Shown piece after piece: positions 10,115-36,200 of a stretch of 64,000 nt of DNA. How positions within the stretch are numbered: the stretch's first letter is position 1; each line of letters begins with the position of its first letter. The notes under the pieces are model-generated. The model was given only the letters and a program-made list of their open reading frames with translations, was not told the DNA's origin and searched no databases. The stretch spans positions 8,027,001 to 8,091,000 of the forward strand of contig CM049414.1 of assembly GCA_026929865.2 (NCBI GenBank). Direction: 5' to 3'. The DNA is from Hyperoplus lanceolatus. Its lineage: Eukaryota > Chordata > Actinopteri > Uranoscopiformes > Ammodytidae. The position numbers and the translations under genes were made by a program.

Positions 10115-13100
10115 TATCCTACTTTTCATCCCTGAAGGGAACGTGTAGTGGCAAATAATAATAATAAAAATAAACAAAAAAATCATTCGAGATTGAGTTA
10201 GATTGATACATTTTTTGTATAGGTGTATTCTTATCATTCTGTCCACTTCTAGGCTATATATCATCCCAACTCATGTGGCACAGCTGCTTCAGTGTTACTG
10301 CAGAGAACTGTACTATATGTATTTCCATTAAACATTCTCTTGCACATATTTATCTCCTCCTCAATGATCTCTCTCTGCAGAAGTCAGCCTTCCACCGTTC
10401 CCAGACCCTGGACTATAGGAACGGTTATTCTCAGCACCGTCGGCCCACTGTGGGCATCGGACAGGATCACCTTCTGTCTGACCAGTTGATGCAGCAGGAC
10501 TTTTCTTTTGACACATCAGAATTCGCTTATGACTCCTTCAAAGAGCCTTTACACGAGGAATATATCCCAGCTCATGTGGCCCTGGACAAGAAGGTAAAAA
10601 CAACACCCTAGAAGTGGAGGAGGTCCCAGTGTCTTAAGATTGTTGTTTCTGTCCAAGCAGGCATGGGCTGGTATGATATTCTGACGGTATAACCTCAAGC
10701 CAAAATATCAAGGTATTGCGATTATGATCTCAAATGTGTTATTTTGAAATGTGTGGGTAAAAAAACAATTATCAACAATCTATTTCTAAACTACATAGGC
10801 CTATATGATATTCTGAACATTAATAACCTTGTATGATTGACAACATAATACAAAAAAATAATTGAATTATTCTAAACAACATTGTATTCAAAGCTGTTCT
10901 TCACCCACCACCTTGTTGTGTTGTCCTAGGTGCTGCGCTTCTACGCGTACTTTATGGAGAGCATCCTGTATTCCCCTCAAGAGGAGTACCGCGTCCGCCC
11001 CGTGATCATCTACTACTACCTGGAGGACGACAGCATGTGCATCATGGAGCCCCTGGTGGAGAACTCTGGGATACCGCAGGGCAAACGCATCAAACGTCAG
11101 CGTCTGCCCAAGAACGAGCGTGGAGACCATTACCTGTGGAAGGACCTGAACCTGGGCATGGACCTGAAGGTGTACGGAATGAAGTACCGCATTGCACTGT
11201 GCGACGCTTTCACAATGGTATACGACGACACAGAAATATGGGGATTTTGTTTCTGTTGTAAATACACTCCTTGGTCTGACTGATTGAGTGTCCCATTCAT
11301 AATCTACAGGAATTCATGGAAAGCGAGGGTATCGTTCTGAACGCCCCCGAAAAGATGCCCGTGGATCCGTACGCCAAACGGCGCAACATCCCTCAGCCGT
11401 CCTTCACGACACCGTCCGAACTGGACCGCATGTACCAGTTTCTCAGCATGGATCGTAAGGTAAAGGGAAAATTCTCTCCCTTCCATTACAAACCATGAGA
11501 AGGGTGGCTTAACAGACAAGCAAGAGCACAGTTACATCTCTCACTCAAGCTATTTGTAAAAACAACATGGGCCTTTACAGAGTACTAGTTCCTCACTACT
11601 CATATTACACTGCACTTAGGGGAATTAAATGACTTACAACTCCACTACTAAATGAGGGTTTTATGTACATGTTGCACCAACTAGGTCATCTGCCTTAATC
11701 AAGCCTTCTAACTTAAATTTAGCTGAAGTTTTTTCCAACATAACATTCAAGCCCGATATAAAAGTTTTACAAGTCAATACAAAATAGAAAAATAGAACAT
11801 TAGAAAACAGCAGAAAATATTTGATAAGAGACAACATAAAAAATTATATTTGAAAAAAAATGTACAGCATGCTATGACACAATAATCTATTGCTGCATCA
11901 TGGTACTCTTAAGTTTTTTGAACCCTTATAAAACATGGAACAAATCCAAAGTCAATCTGAAAAAAACAAGTGTAGTTCTTAAACCACAGTGAAAATCAGA
12001 ATTCTTGTAAAGTCAAATGTTTTGCATTTTGTGCCGCCGATTCTTGTTCCAAGTTGTGAAGCTCTTTTTGGTCAGGTGCTGCGGTTCTTCGCCATGTGGG
12101 ACGATGCTGACACGCTGTACGGGGAGACCAGGCCCGTGTCCATACAGTATTTCCTGGTGGACGACACGGTGGAGATCAGAGAGGTCCACGAGCCCAACAG
12201 CGGCCGCGATCCTTTCCCTGTCCTCATGCGCAGACAGAAACTGCCCAAGAAAATCAAACCAAAATCTGGTGAGATGTGTGTCACTTTCAGCTGTACAGTA
12301 CATATACAGTATATACTGTATGATATCAGAAAAGTGAATGAACAGAGGCTCTACCATAACACAAATGGCCCAATTTACATCATACAGTTATGTAATTGAG
12401 TATTGCTTATAAAAACTGGAACTATTTTATGCCCCACACAACGATCAAAGAATATAGAAAATAAAAGACATTTAAAAACGAACACTACTTTACACTATAT
12501 TCTAATAATAAAAAAAATCATAATTAAAGGTGGGGTCAGCAGTTCAGGAGAAACCTTGTTGACAAATTCACTTTTTCTCAAAACCAGTGAATATCTCCTT
12601 ATGATCTGCTACTTGTCCGTACTGTGTGTGCCGTGCGCTGAAAGAAATCTGGTGTTAATTCAGAGCCTAGGCTATGTAAACAAAGGGTATTTAAACAAAG
12701 TGGGCCTACCCCAGCTAGCTATCATGCCAGTTTACAGAGGCTAGAATTTGTACCAACACCAAAGCTGACTCCACCTTAGAGCTACATCACAGTCTTCATC
12801 TAACTTCTTCCCAGACACCTTCCCCAGCTGTGTGCTGGAGGTCTCAACAGAGGAAGTGGATGAGTACTACTCCCCCAAAGACTTCCAGGTGGGTCAAACC
12901 ATAAAGCTGCTGGGTCGTCCCTTCCTGCTGTATGAGTGTGACGGCTCCACCAAACAGTATTACCAGAAGAACCACCCTGAGCTGGAGATGAAACCCATAG
13001 ACGTACCAAGGACCAATCAAAGGCCTCAAGAGAGGAAGACGGTGAGGGACAGGAAGATGAAATTTTTCACATTTTGCTTTCCTTTACTGTATCCGCTTAC

Positions 13101-14109
13101 GGGCATGAGACTTCATGTTGTTATAAAATGTTCCATGTTTACAGGAGATTCCTCCCTACAATGGTTTCGGTTCACTTGAAGACTCTCTCCAGAATTGCTT
13201 GTCACTCATCCCAGAGCCTCCCAAGAAGGACGTGATGAAGATGTTAGAGAACGACCACAAAGTGCTGCGCTACTGTGCCAAGCTGGTGAGTCAGCATGTG
13301 TGTGAGAACTTTAAGTTGCAAATGCAACCCTGATAAGCCATATGTCACCCGGGAAAAATTAATGATTGACAAGACAAAAATGCCAAGCCATAATTAACAA
13401 TACAGATAATTTCTGTCCTGTTTTACTGAAAAAAAAATCCAGGACTCCCAGAATCCAGAAGATGTTCGCCGACGTTTCATAATGTCCTACTTCCTGTCCA
13501 ACGATACGATCAGTATCTTTGAAAAGCCCACTCGCAACTCGGGTATCATCGGTGGAAGATTCCTGGAGAAGACTCGCGTCCCCAAGCCGGGCTCTTCAGT
13601 GGACCATCCGGAGTTCTACTCCCCAGCAGACTTTGCTATTGGAGCCACTGTGGAGGGTAACAGTTTCCATTTATCGACGTGTATTGATTATTCTGTTAAT
13701 TATGTTCACCCCTGAAATAACGACAACCTTGCTCCAAGGAAGAAAACAAGACTAAACACTAGATACATTAAGGTGTTTTCAACATGATAATAGGTCATTA
13801 AATCTAAAATCTTTCTTTGTTTTTTGTAGTTTTCAGTCACCGCTTTGTATTGACCGATGCCGACCACTACGTGCTGACGTACCTGGAGTCCATCTCAACC
13901 CAGATCCCTCGTCCCACATTGGAATCTTTGCAGCAGAAGTGCGGGAAGGGGCCGGCAAATAACAAGCCCGATAACCGAAATGGTAAACAAACAAAAAAAT
14001 CTAATCATATCAGCCATTTAGCATAGATGTTTCTTTTCTCCAATTGTGGACTTATGCAACATCTTTTCATTCTCTACCAGGAGCTGATGTATCACAGCCG
14101 TCTTCATGA
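9751..14109 (+). CDS. efhc1: EF-hand domain-containing protein 1 (myoclonin-1), short C-terminus; ten exons
   Basis: Exons: 9751-9816, 10381-10593, 10930-11217, 11310-11459, 12076-12268, 12815-13041, 13145-13285, 13443-13656, 13830-13982, 14081-14109. Total 557 aa. The start [20 protein letters not shown] matches the human [11 protein letters not shown] region. Three DM10 domains follow at about residues 94-198, 240-350 and 417-530; each opens with the same theme ([27 protein letters not shown]). Linker motifs [14 protein letters not shown] and PPYNGFG identify EFHC1 rather than EFHC2. EFHC1 is a microtubule inner protein of ciliary doublets, and human variants have been linked to juvenile myoclonic epilepsy. 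Odd: after the third DM10 the frame closes at residue 557, whereas human EFHC1 (about 640 aa) carries an EF-hand region. No EF-hand-like exon was seen before tram2. An X-box lies just upstream. Confidence 0.92.
10071..10115. repeat. (GATA)n microsatellite
   Basis: A clean GATA tetranucleotide run in efhc1 intron 1, preceded by degenerate GATA/GACA units from about 10014. Confidence 0.9.
12527..12777. mobile_element. 251 bp TIR element (MITE) in efhc1 intron 5
   Basis: The ends are inverted repeats: AAGGTGGGGTCAGC at the left and GCTGACTCCACCTT at the right (13 of 14 match). The interior (AAAACCAGTGAATATCTCCT, TCTGGTGTTAATTCAGAGC) recurs in the same orientation at 46196-46345, which shows a dispersed family. 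It ends about 37 bp before exon 6 of efhc1. I could not fix a target-site duplication. Confidence 0.65.
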
Positions 14110-14204
14110 TGTCAAGGACAGCTGGATCGCCTCAAGAGCTGTTAAATACCTACTAAATCAGACCACAAGTGTGTGAATCAAAGCCTTCACAGTATGTTTA
14201 ACAT

Positions 14205-14214
14205 AATAAATAAA
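14205..14214 (+). terminator. efhc1: Overlapping poly(A) signals, efhc1
   Basis: Two overlapping AATAAA hexamers lie about 100 bp after the efhc1 stop. They indicate a very short 3'UTR, and they support ending the gene here rather than at a distant EF-hand exon. Confidence 0.65.
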
Positions 14215-15246
14215 CACAGCAGAAAAAAGTGATTTGTTTGGCAGAATCTGACTGACAGTATATCAAATACACACAGGCCTACCTTTAAATTGGATTAGCT
14301 ACTTCAAAAATTCAAAGCACATTTTTATCTAGAAAAACTATGTTCCCTCAGCCACCTAAAAAGAATAGTAATGGTCTCCAATATTGCCATGCTCAGTGCC
14401 ACCTGGCTGAATCTACCGGCGACACCCCATTTTGAATTGTTAAAAGACTAAATACCAAACAGAACATAGCCATATGTAGACACATGATATCAGTCACAAA
14501 AGTGGAGTCCACAGCTTATTTCAGAAAATTGCATTATTTAATAAAGTAATTAACAAAAATTTGAAAGGAAAAAAAATATGGAATGGCATGCGGTAATATC
14601 CAACATACATACTTGATGCTTATCTGTTAAGTGACCAGTGACAAACGTAGGGCTTTAAACAGACATACATCATTAGGAGGAGCCCAGGGCCCACTCTAAT
14701 GGATGGCCACAATCCCTTCTCAGACATGGTAAAGGGACAATGTGAAGGCCAGTGTACAGTCAGCTCATATCACCAGTAACATTTCTCTGCTCCAATGGAG
14801 CAGACTAGAAAACAAGCAAAGCCGGCTCAATGGCAAGAGCTGAGAACAGCTGCAACATGGCACAACACTACAACCGATACAGTACTTATGTATGAGGATA
14901 TGCATCAACACATTCAACATTGACACACGTGCTAACGCAGTGCCGCATACTGTGTTCACTTTACATTTGATTCATTCTGCATACTGTGCTCCTTAGGGTG
15001 GGAAAGCAGGCCGCGTGGATGTATAAAAAAATACTGATATGATGAGAAGAGTAAATGTCTCGTCGGGCTTGAGGGATTTCCATGGATTTCATATTCCAGC
15101 ATTTAAGCCTAAGTCTGTAGTGACTGAGTCCCTGTAACATCTCAGGACACACTCAAAGGTGGCCGCTTGCCGCCCAGCTTCCCTGTTGTGCTGATGAGAA
15201 GATGCCGGGGGCTAGGGTCACTGTTCAGGCCAGTCGGTGAGCTTCC
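14215..15246. other. Convergent intergenic region, efhc1/tram2
   Basis: About 1 kb between the poly(A) signals of efhc1 and the stop of tram2. It probably holds the tram2 3'UTR on the - strand, but I see no canonical AATAAA on that strand here. No coding exon, RNA gene or clear repeat was recognised. Confidence 0.4.
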
Positions 15247-22724
<7,478 letters not shown>

Positions 22725-22810
22725 GTCCACCAAATGGTGTTTTCCCTGCTATTTTATAAATCAGAATTTTTTCTGACTACGAAGTTCTGTAGTTAACTTT
22801 CCCGCTAAGC

Positions 22811-22822
22811 TGCGCATGCGCG
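22811..22822 (-). promoter_or_regulatory. tram2: NRF1-type motif in the tram2 promoter
   Basis: TGCGCATGCGCG matches the NRF1 consensus YGCGCAYGCGCR exactly and lies about 90 bp upstream of the tram2 start codon. The motif is nearly palindromic. NRF1 sites are common in broadly expressed CpG promoters. Confidence 0.6.
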
Positions 22823-22824
22823 AC

Positions 22825-24242
22825 TCCTTAAAGGGCGAGTGCCATAAATACCTTCCTTGAGGCCGTTTCCACAATACGTTCAGTGCGTGACAAAAAAATA
22901 TTTTAAACTCATAAACAACTTACTATGACACCTTAGTTATATATATATAAACGATGAATAAAAGTTTAAATAATTACAAAAACACTTGTATTCCACTCAC
23001 CCCAAATATGTAGGATATTTATTGCTTATTTAAAGCCACCGGTGGCGTTGCACTTCACAGTTCAAAATGTCATATAGGCAGTCACCTGGGTGTGAGAGGA
23101 AACCCCAGCATCATTTAACTACTTTGTTAGTTGATTTCATCCCCTTTCACAGAACAGTAATGAGCAAAAAATGCAAATGCCATCCTAATAGCAATCATGA
23201 GCACATAAAAAAGTCACTACAAGTAAGCATAAGCCCCTTATCAATTTGTTAGGCTACACTATAGACATTTGAAAAGCTTTTTTAAAGTCAATGTCTGAGA
23301 CGTGATGTTTTTCCTCCCCAACATAATGTGAAGTCAAAAAACACACTAGCAATTACATGGTCAACATGTAAATAATGTTAAAAACATCAGACACAGTTTT
23401 GCCACACACTAGCCCTGCTCAAAGTAATGCCAGCTGACAGGGTTATACAAAAAAATACAGTATATTATTCTCTGAGTGGATCGGGGATCCGTAAATGTGA
23501 ATAAAAAAAATATCACGGCAAAAAGACATAAATGGTACGGAGGATACTTGTGCTTTCAAGAAGCCAACAAAAGTCTGGCTCACGCTGAGGTGACACAGAT
23601 TCAGTGGTCAGACACACCTGTCCACTTCAGATCCAGATATCAATTCTCTGTTTAAATAAGTGCTGGCGATTATAAACAGGAATAGTAGCAGTTAGTGTTT
23701 GATATAGAGATAATAATTTTTCATAGATTAGAAAAAACAGCTGCATATTTCTAATGATATAACCCGTTGCTACTTCTTTAATATGTTATTACAGCCTGGC
23801 AGAACCAGTGCCTTCTTTCTTTGCACAGAATAGTCATTGAGGTTTAAGTTAAAGTTAAATGCTGCCAAAACAATTCCGAGGCTCAGGTAGAAGGTGTGCC
23901 CGAGCTGCGGGAACACACTTTGTGGCCGATAAGCTCTTTCATTTTCTTCTTTACGAAAACATGAGATTTCACCTGAATGGGCCAAAGCGATGTCTTCATA
24001 AAACAGTTCATGATCTGAAAAGGAGCACAGGCTAGCCTATAGCATTATCCCAAAACTGTTACATGTTACAATGCCCCACAGAGTACTTAATGTCAAGACG
24101 TGAAGAGGTAAGATTTCATCCTACGGCACTGAGCAGGTGAATGAAAGCAGCCTTCCAAAAAAAAAAAAAAAGCTGGTGTACTCCTTTAATGTCGGATAAG
24201 TCGCAGCAGTCGCGCGTTCCCTGATCCCGTCTATGTAAAAAG
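22825..24242. other. Intergenic, tram2 promoter to xkr5 stop
   Basis: About 1.4 kb that should contain the xkr5 3'UTR on the - strand; a - strand AATAAA at 23023-23018 could be its signal. AT-rich, with no coding exon or RNA gene recognised. Confidence 0.4.
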
Positions 24243-31709
<7,467 letters not shown>

Positions 31710-31844
31710 GACTGGGACACGGCGGGGCAAAGGAGCGAATAACCTGGTGACATTCTCCCGGGCATCCTTCACCCGGCCTGGGTACGTCCCGTCCTCTCCT
31801 TTCTTCTCCTCCCGCTGCCTGCCTGCCTGCTGCCCAAAAATACA

Positions 31845-31852
31845 TGACGTCA
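31845..31852. promoter_or_regulatory. xkr5: Perfect CRE (TGACGTCA) upstream of xkr5
   Basis: A full palindromic cAMP response element lies about 136 bp upstream of the xkr5 start codon in a GC-rich patch (CCGCGCGGCG follows). CREB/ATF factors bind this sequence; use here is inferred from position. Confidence 0.6.
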
Positions 31853-31859
31853 CCGCGCG

Positions 31860-32731
31860 GCGTTAAAGAGGCATCAGTTTCCAAGCCGTCCTCCGTGACC
31901 GTGACTGTACACAGCTCAGCCCCCTCCACCATGGAAACTTGACCTCCTATCCTACAATCCCAGGTACATTAACTATCTCCTAATGACATACTTGATAGGC
32001 TCCCTATTTGATCAGTGTTTGAAATTCCTCCCACTCAAGTCAAACAATGAGCCAATCGTTTTGTGTCTTTTTTCCTTCTCAGTAATTAGCTTACTCAACA
32101 ATATGTATGCGTGTAAATGATATTATCCTATTTAATTGATGTTTGTGGGTTCAATCTTCTTGCACTGCTTTTCCTGCAGCGTGACAATGGAGGTAATAGA
32201 TCCAGGGTCAACACAGTGCTGCTGATTTTCTGCGACCTGAAAAGGAGTCAGATCTGAAGATGCATGCTCTGCAAACTGTAAGTTGCCTCACATGTATTGC
32301 TAATTTGAAACAATAAGCCACCACCTGACACCCATTTAAAATTGTAATGTGAGGATAGGCTACTGCGCAGAAAGGTCACAGAGCATGTCTGACACAATAT
32401 ATTGTCATATTTAAATGTAGGCTATTTGTGCAACATCCACATTTTAAAATAGTTTGATTATTTTACAGTTGAGTGTTCGTCAGAGTGTTTATATATGAGA
32501 ATTATCCGTAGAGTCATCTGTTGAGGATATATTGTCTGCAAAATAATTAATGATGAAACTAAATTATGGAAGTTGACATATAAAAATAGCAGCAGGATCT
32601 TACTAATACTGAAGATAGGTTTCCTTTGTGGTTTGTTTTCCAGGCTGAAGGGTTCACATTAACTGGTGGTTTGTATTCCAATACTCATAACAGGATGTTT
32701 AGCAACGTCATCTACTCCCCAAATAGGCCCA

Positions 32732-32770
<39 letters not shown>

Positions 32771-33227
32771 AAGGCAAGTATATAGGCCTACATTATATGT
32801 TGCACACCTCTGTTTCGACACTTGGCTAACTTTAACATTACATACGCAGGACTGAAGAAAGTATCACATTAACTGGGAAACACACACGCAAACAGAAACC
32901 ACCAGAAGAAGACAACCTTTGTTTATAATCACGTTTAGTTGTGGTGCCATGAAGATTTTCCAGAAATATAAAACAAATACAAAAAAATTATCACAAATCA
33001 CAGTTTTTACACATTTTAGATCAACATTAGCAACCAAATAATTTAACATAGATGCAGACATTAAACCAATCAAGTCAATGCTCCCAGGCCATGCTGGTAT
33101 ATACAGTCTTGATTCTTCCCACGCTACATCCAGTGTAGAGTATGGGCAAGGCCATCTATGATTGAGATAAGGCTTTACTTCAAATAGGGCAGTAGCAGAC
33201 AGCTGCTGCTAGGTTGACCTGTAAGGA
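31860..33227. other. Intergenic, xkr5 promoter to prdm1 stop
   Basis: About 1.4 kb holding the xkr5 upstream region and, on the - strand, the start of the prdm1 3'UTR. A (CA)n tract occurs at 32734-32766. No exon or RNA gene was recognised. Confidence 0.4.
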
Positions 33228-36200
33228 TTATATGGCTGGATTAGCAAGGCTGTCTTCGGGCTCCGATATGCAGCCTGACTCCAGCTTGATGCTGGTTGGC
33301 TGTAGAGGTAGAGGGTGGCCATGATGCAGCTGAACAGCAGAGCGCTCCGTTACTGCTTTGTAGAAGTAACTCAGATCAGTCTCTTCCCTGGCGCCATCCA
33401 GGTGGCCAGAGGCACGAGTCTCCATCTTCTTTATCAGATTGGTAACGTTCCCCTTGTCCATCTCAGCCTTCGCGGCCATGGCCTCCAGCTGCTCTGCCGC
33501 CTCGCTCACATCGAACCTCTCGATCTCGACGTTGACCCGGTGTAGCTCCTCGGGCGAGTGTCGGCGGGAGGCAGACGGAGAGAGAGGGCAGAAGCCTTGG
33601 AGGTGCACCTGTAGGCTGCAACCATGTAGATAAGCACAGGGGCAGCGAGGGCACCTGTGAGGTCGCTCTCCAGTGTGGAGGCGTTTGTGCAGCTTGAGGT
33701 GGACAAACTGAGTGAAGCGGGCGGGGCAGAGTTTGCACGTGTAAGGCCGCTCCCCCGAGTGCAACCGCTGGTGGGTCTTCAAGTTACTAGTGCTACTGAA
33801 TCGCTTGTGGCACACCTGTATTAAAACACAACCAAGGAGAATGTGTTTTTGAATCTTGATATTGTAACGTCATGAAAATATGTGTCACATACCAAGTTTA
33901 AGGAAGATTTTTTCACATTTAAGCATCTTTATATCCTTGTTGGAATGCAAAAACACTTAGTTGTGGTCTTATCGAGCGGTTATATGCCACCTAGACCATT
34001 TCTTTGCCAGGATCAGTTCCAAGGTAAACGGCAGAGAAGGCCAAGAAATAATTGTGTTCCAAGTTTAAAGTCTTTATGCTAAGCTAGGCATACTGACTGC
34101 TGGCTCCAGCTACATATCAAAACTACAAGTGTTAAAAATATTTCCCAAAAATGGTTTTTGTATTGTTGTAGCCATATACTGTACCTTGCATTCATGAGGC
34201 TTTTCTCCTGTGTGCACCAGGTAGTGTTTCTGCAGGTGGGCCAGTTGGGTGAAGTTCTTATTGCAGGTCTGACACCTGAAGGGACGCTCCCCGCTGTGCA
34301 CTCGCAGATGGACCTGAGGACACCATGTCAGAGATGAGCATTTACAGTCATTCACTCTTTCAAACTCAAGAGGACCATAGTGGTTCGTACATTTGGACAT
34401 CTTTCTTTTCAAATGTGATGAAGAGGAACTAACCTTGAGGTTGGACAGCTGCCCAAAGATCTTTGCACAGACGTTGCACTCATACCGGATTTTTCCATTC
34501 TGCCTGGTGAGGGGGTACGACAGGGTCTTGAAGCCAATAATCTGCCCACCTCGTTTGGTTTTCCTGAGGTCCACTGCATCCTCAGTATTGCTCTGAGTGG
34601 CAGAGGTAGGTTTGGAAGGGAGGCAGTCTGAAAAGGCGGCGGCCATGCCCACTGGTGGCGAGCATGCTCCAGGCGCAGCGGAAGGCAGCGCTCTGCGACT
34701 CTGCGCGGTGACCATGGACGAGGCACCACATGCAGCGGGTACAGTGAAGTCTGCGCATACATTACTGGGAGGACAGTGTTTGAAATCCCTAAGGTCTTCT
34801 GAAGGATTCCTGAGGTAGCTTTTCCTTTTGGATACGAGGTCCTTATTGTCTTTTTGCTCACCTGTCGGCGAAGGAATGAGGTCTTGTTTGGTGTTGGATA
34901 CTGTGAGTGTTGAGTCTTTGTGTCCATTGGCCAGTGGATGGGGAAAGTGTGCGTAGCCATCAAAATTCAGTAAATGAGGTGAGAGTGTTAAGTGAGGTTT
35001 CAGTCTGTCAATGTAAAAAGGATAAGAATGAGGTAGAATGCTATTAATGCCAAATGAGAAGGGTGGCAGTAGATAGGAAGGATGCCTCCGGGCTGGATGA
35101 ATACGATCAGGCGCAGAGGGCGCTAGGTAAGGTTTGTTTATAACAGGGCCTTGACTGTGCTGGAATGTGAAGTGCAAACTGGAGGCGGCGGGGCTACTGA
35201 AAGCAGGCCTTTTGGCCGCTGGAGGACTACAGGATGGCAGAGGTGGTAGAGCTGTATATCTGTGGCCATGGATGGAGTCTGAGTGTGGCTGTGTCGGGTA
35301 TACAACACGAGGACACAGGGGAAAAACTGCCGAAAGGTTGGTCTGAGACAAAGGACTGTCCAGACGTCTGGGGCAGGTCGTCAGAGATTTGGAAGACTCG
35401 TACCTGAGGATTTCAGAGACGCTGTGTCCGCGTTTCCCTGTTGTCTTCTCTGGAGCTTGACTTTGATCTGTTGGCCAAATAAACACAGAAATAGGTGAAA
35501 TATTTTTTTAGACATAACTGTACAATACAGTAGTAGTAACAGCATCATCATTCAGTTGAGTTACACGTACACACGCAAAAACAATGTAATCACACACATG
35601 AGTTCCTTGTTGAAATAACTGTGCAGCTTCGCTTTCAGTCCAACCTGTTGCTTTATGCTTTGAAGATGAAAAGATAACCATGTGTGGTTTAATCAGGTGT
35701 GTGTGCCTGTCTGTGTACTGTCTCCCAGACTTGCCCTATGAAAGGGGACACCGCATTTGAAACAATAGGCTCCTGATCAGGATCCAGATAGCATGAATTT
35801 ACTGGGTACTGTGTGTTATTTGCATTAGAGTGCTGGCCAGTTTCCAACACAAGCAGGTCAGGAATACACAGGATTAGAAACTTCTATTGAAGTGACTGAT
35901 GAACCGCGGTTTTACCCCCAGACATAAATAATCCTAAAAGATGCTTAAAGGAGTGGAAACTATTCTAGTCACAACACATCAACTGACCGCAATGAATAAT
36001 ATCTTTCCACTGAGTTATACTCACTGGTCACATTTATTAAATCTGGGTCCAAATCTGTTTTTCATCTAAGCAAATCCTCCCCCCTAATACGCAGAAAGCC
36101 AAAAGGAGAGATTCTGCTTAAATGACCTTACTCAAGAACAGACAATGGGAACGAGCTGACAAACAGAGGAAGACAAAATAAAGAAGCATGCTTGTACATT

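Noticed and set aside
14081-14176. Alternative longer frame in efhc1 exon 10 (32 codons)
   Set aside because: The only good donor of exon 9 (13983) leaves phase 1, which leads to the short ending; the longer frame does not resemble an EF-hand. Kept as a check in the findings.
31710-31853. N-terminal extension of xkr5
   Set aside because: The upstream frame is open but has no ATG, and XKR5 relatives start near the Met at 31709.
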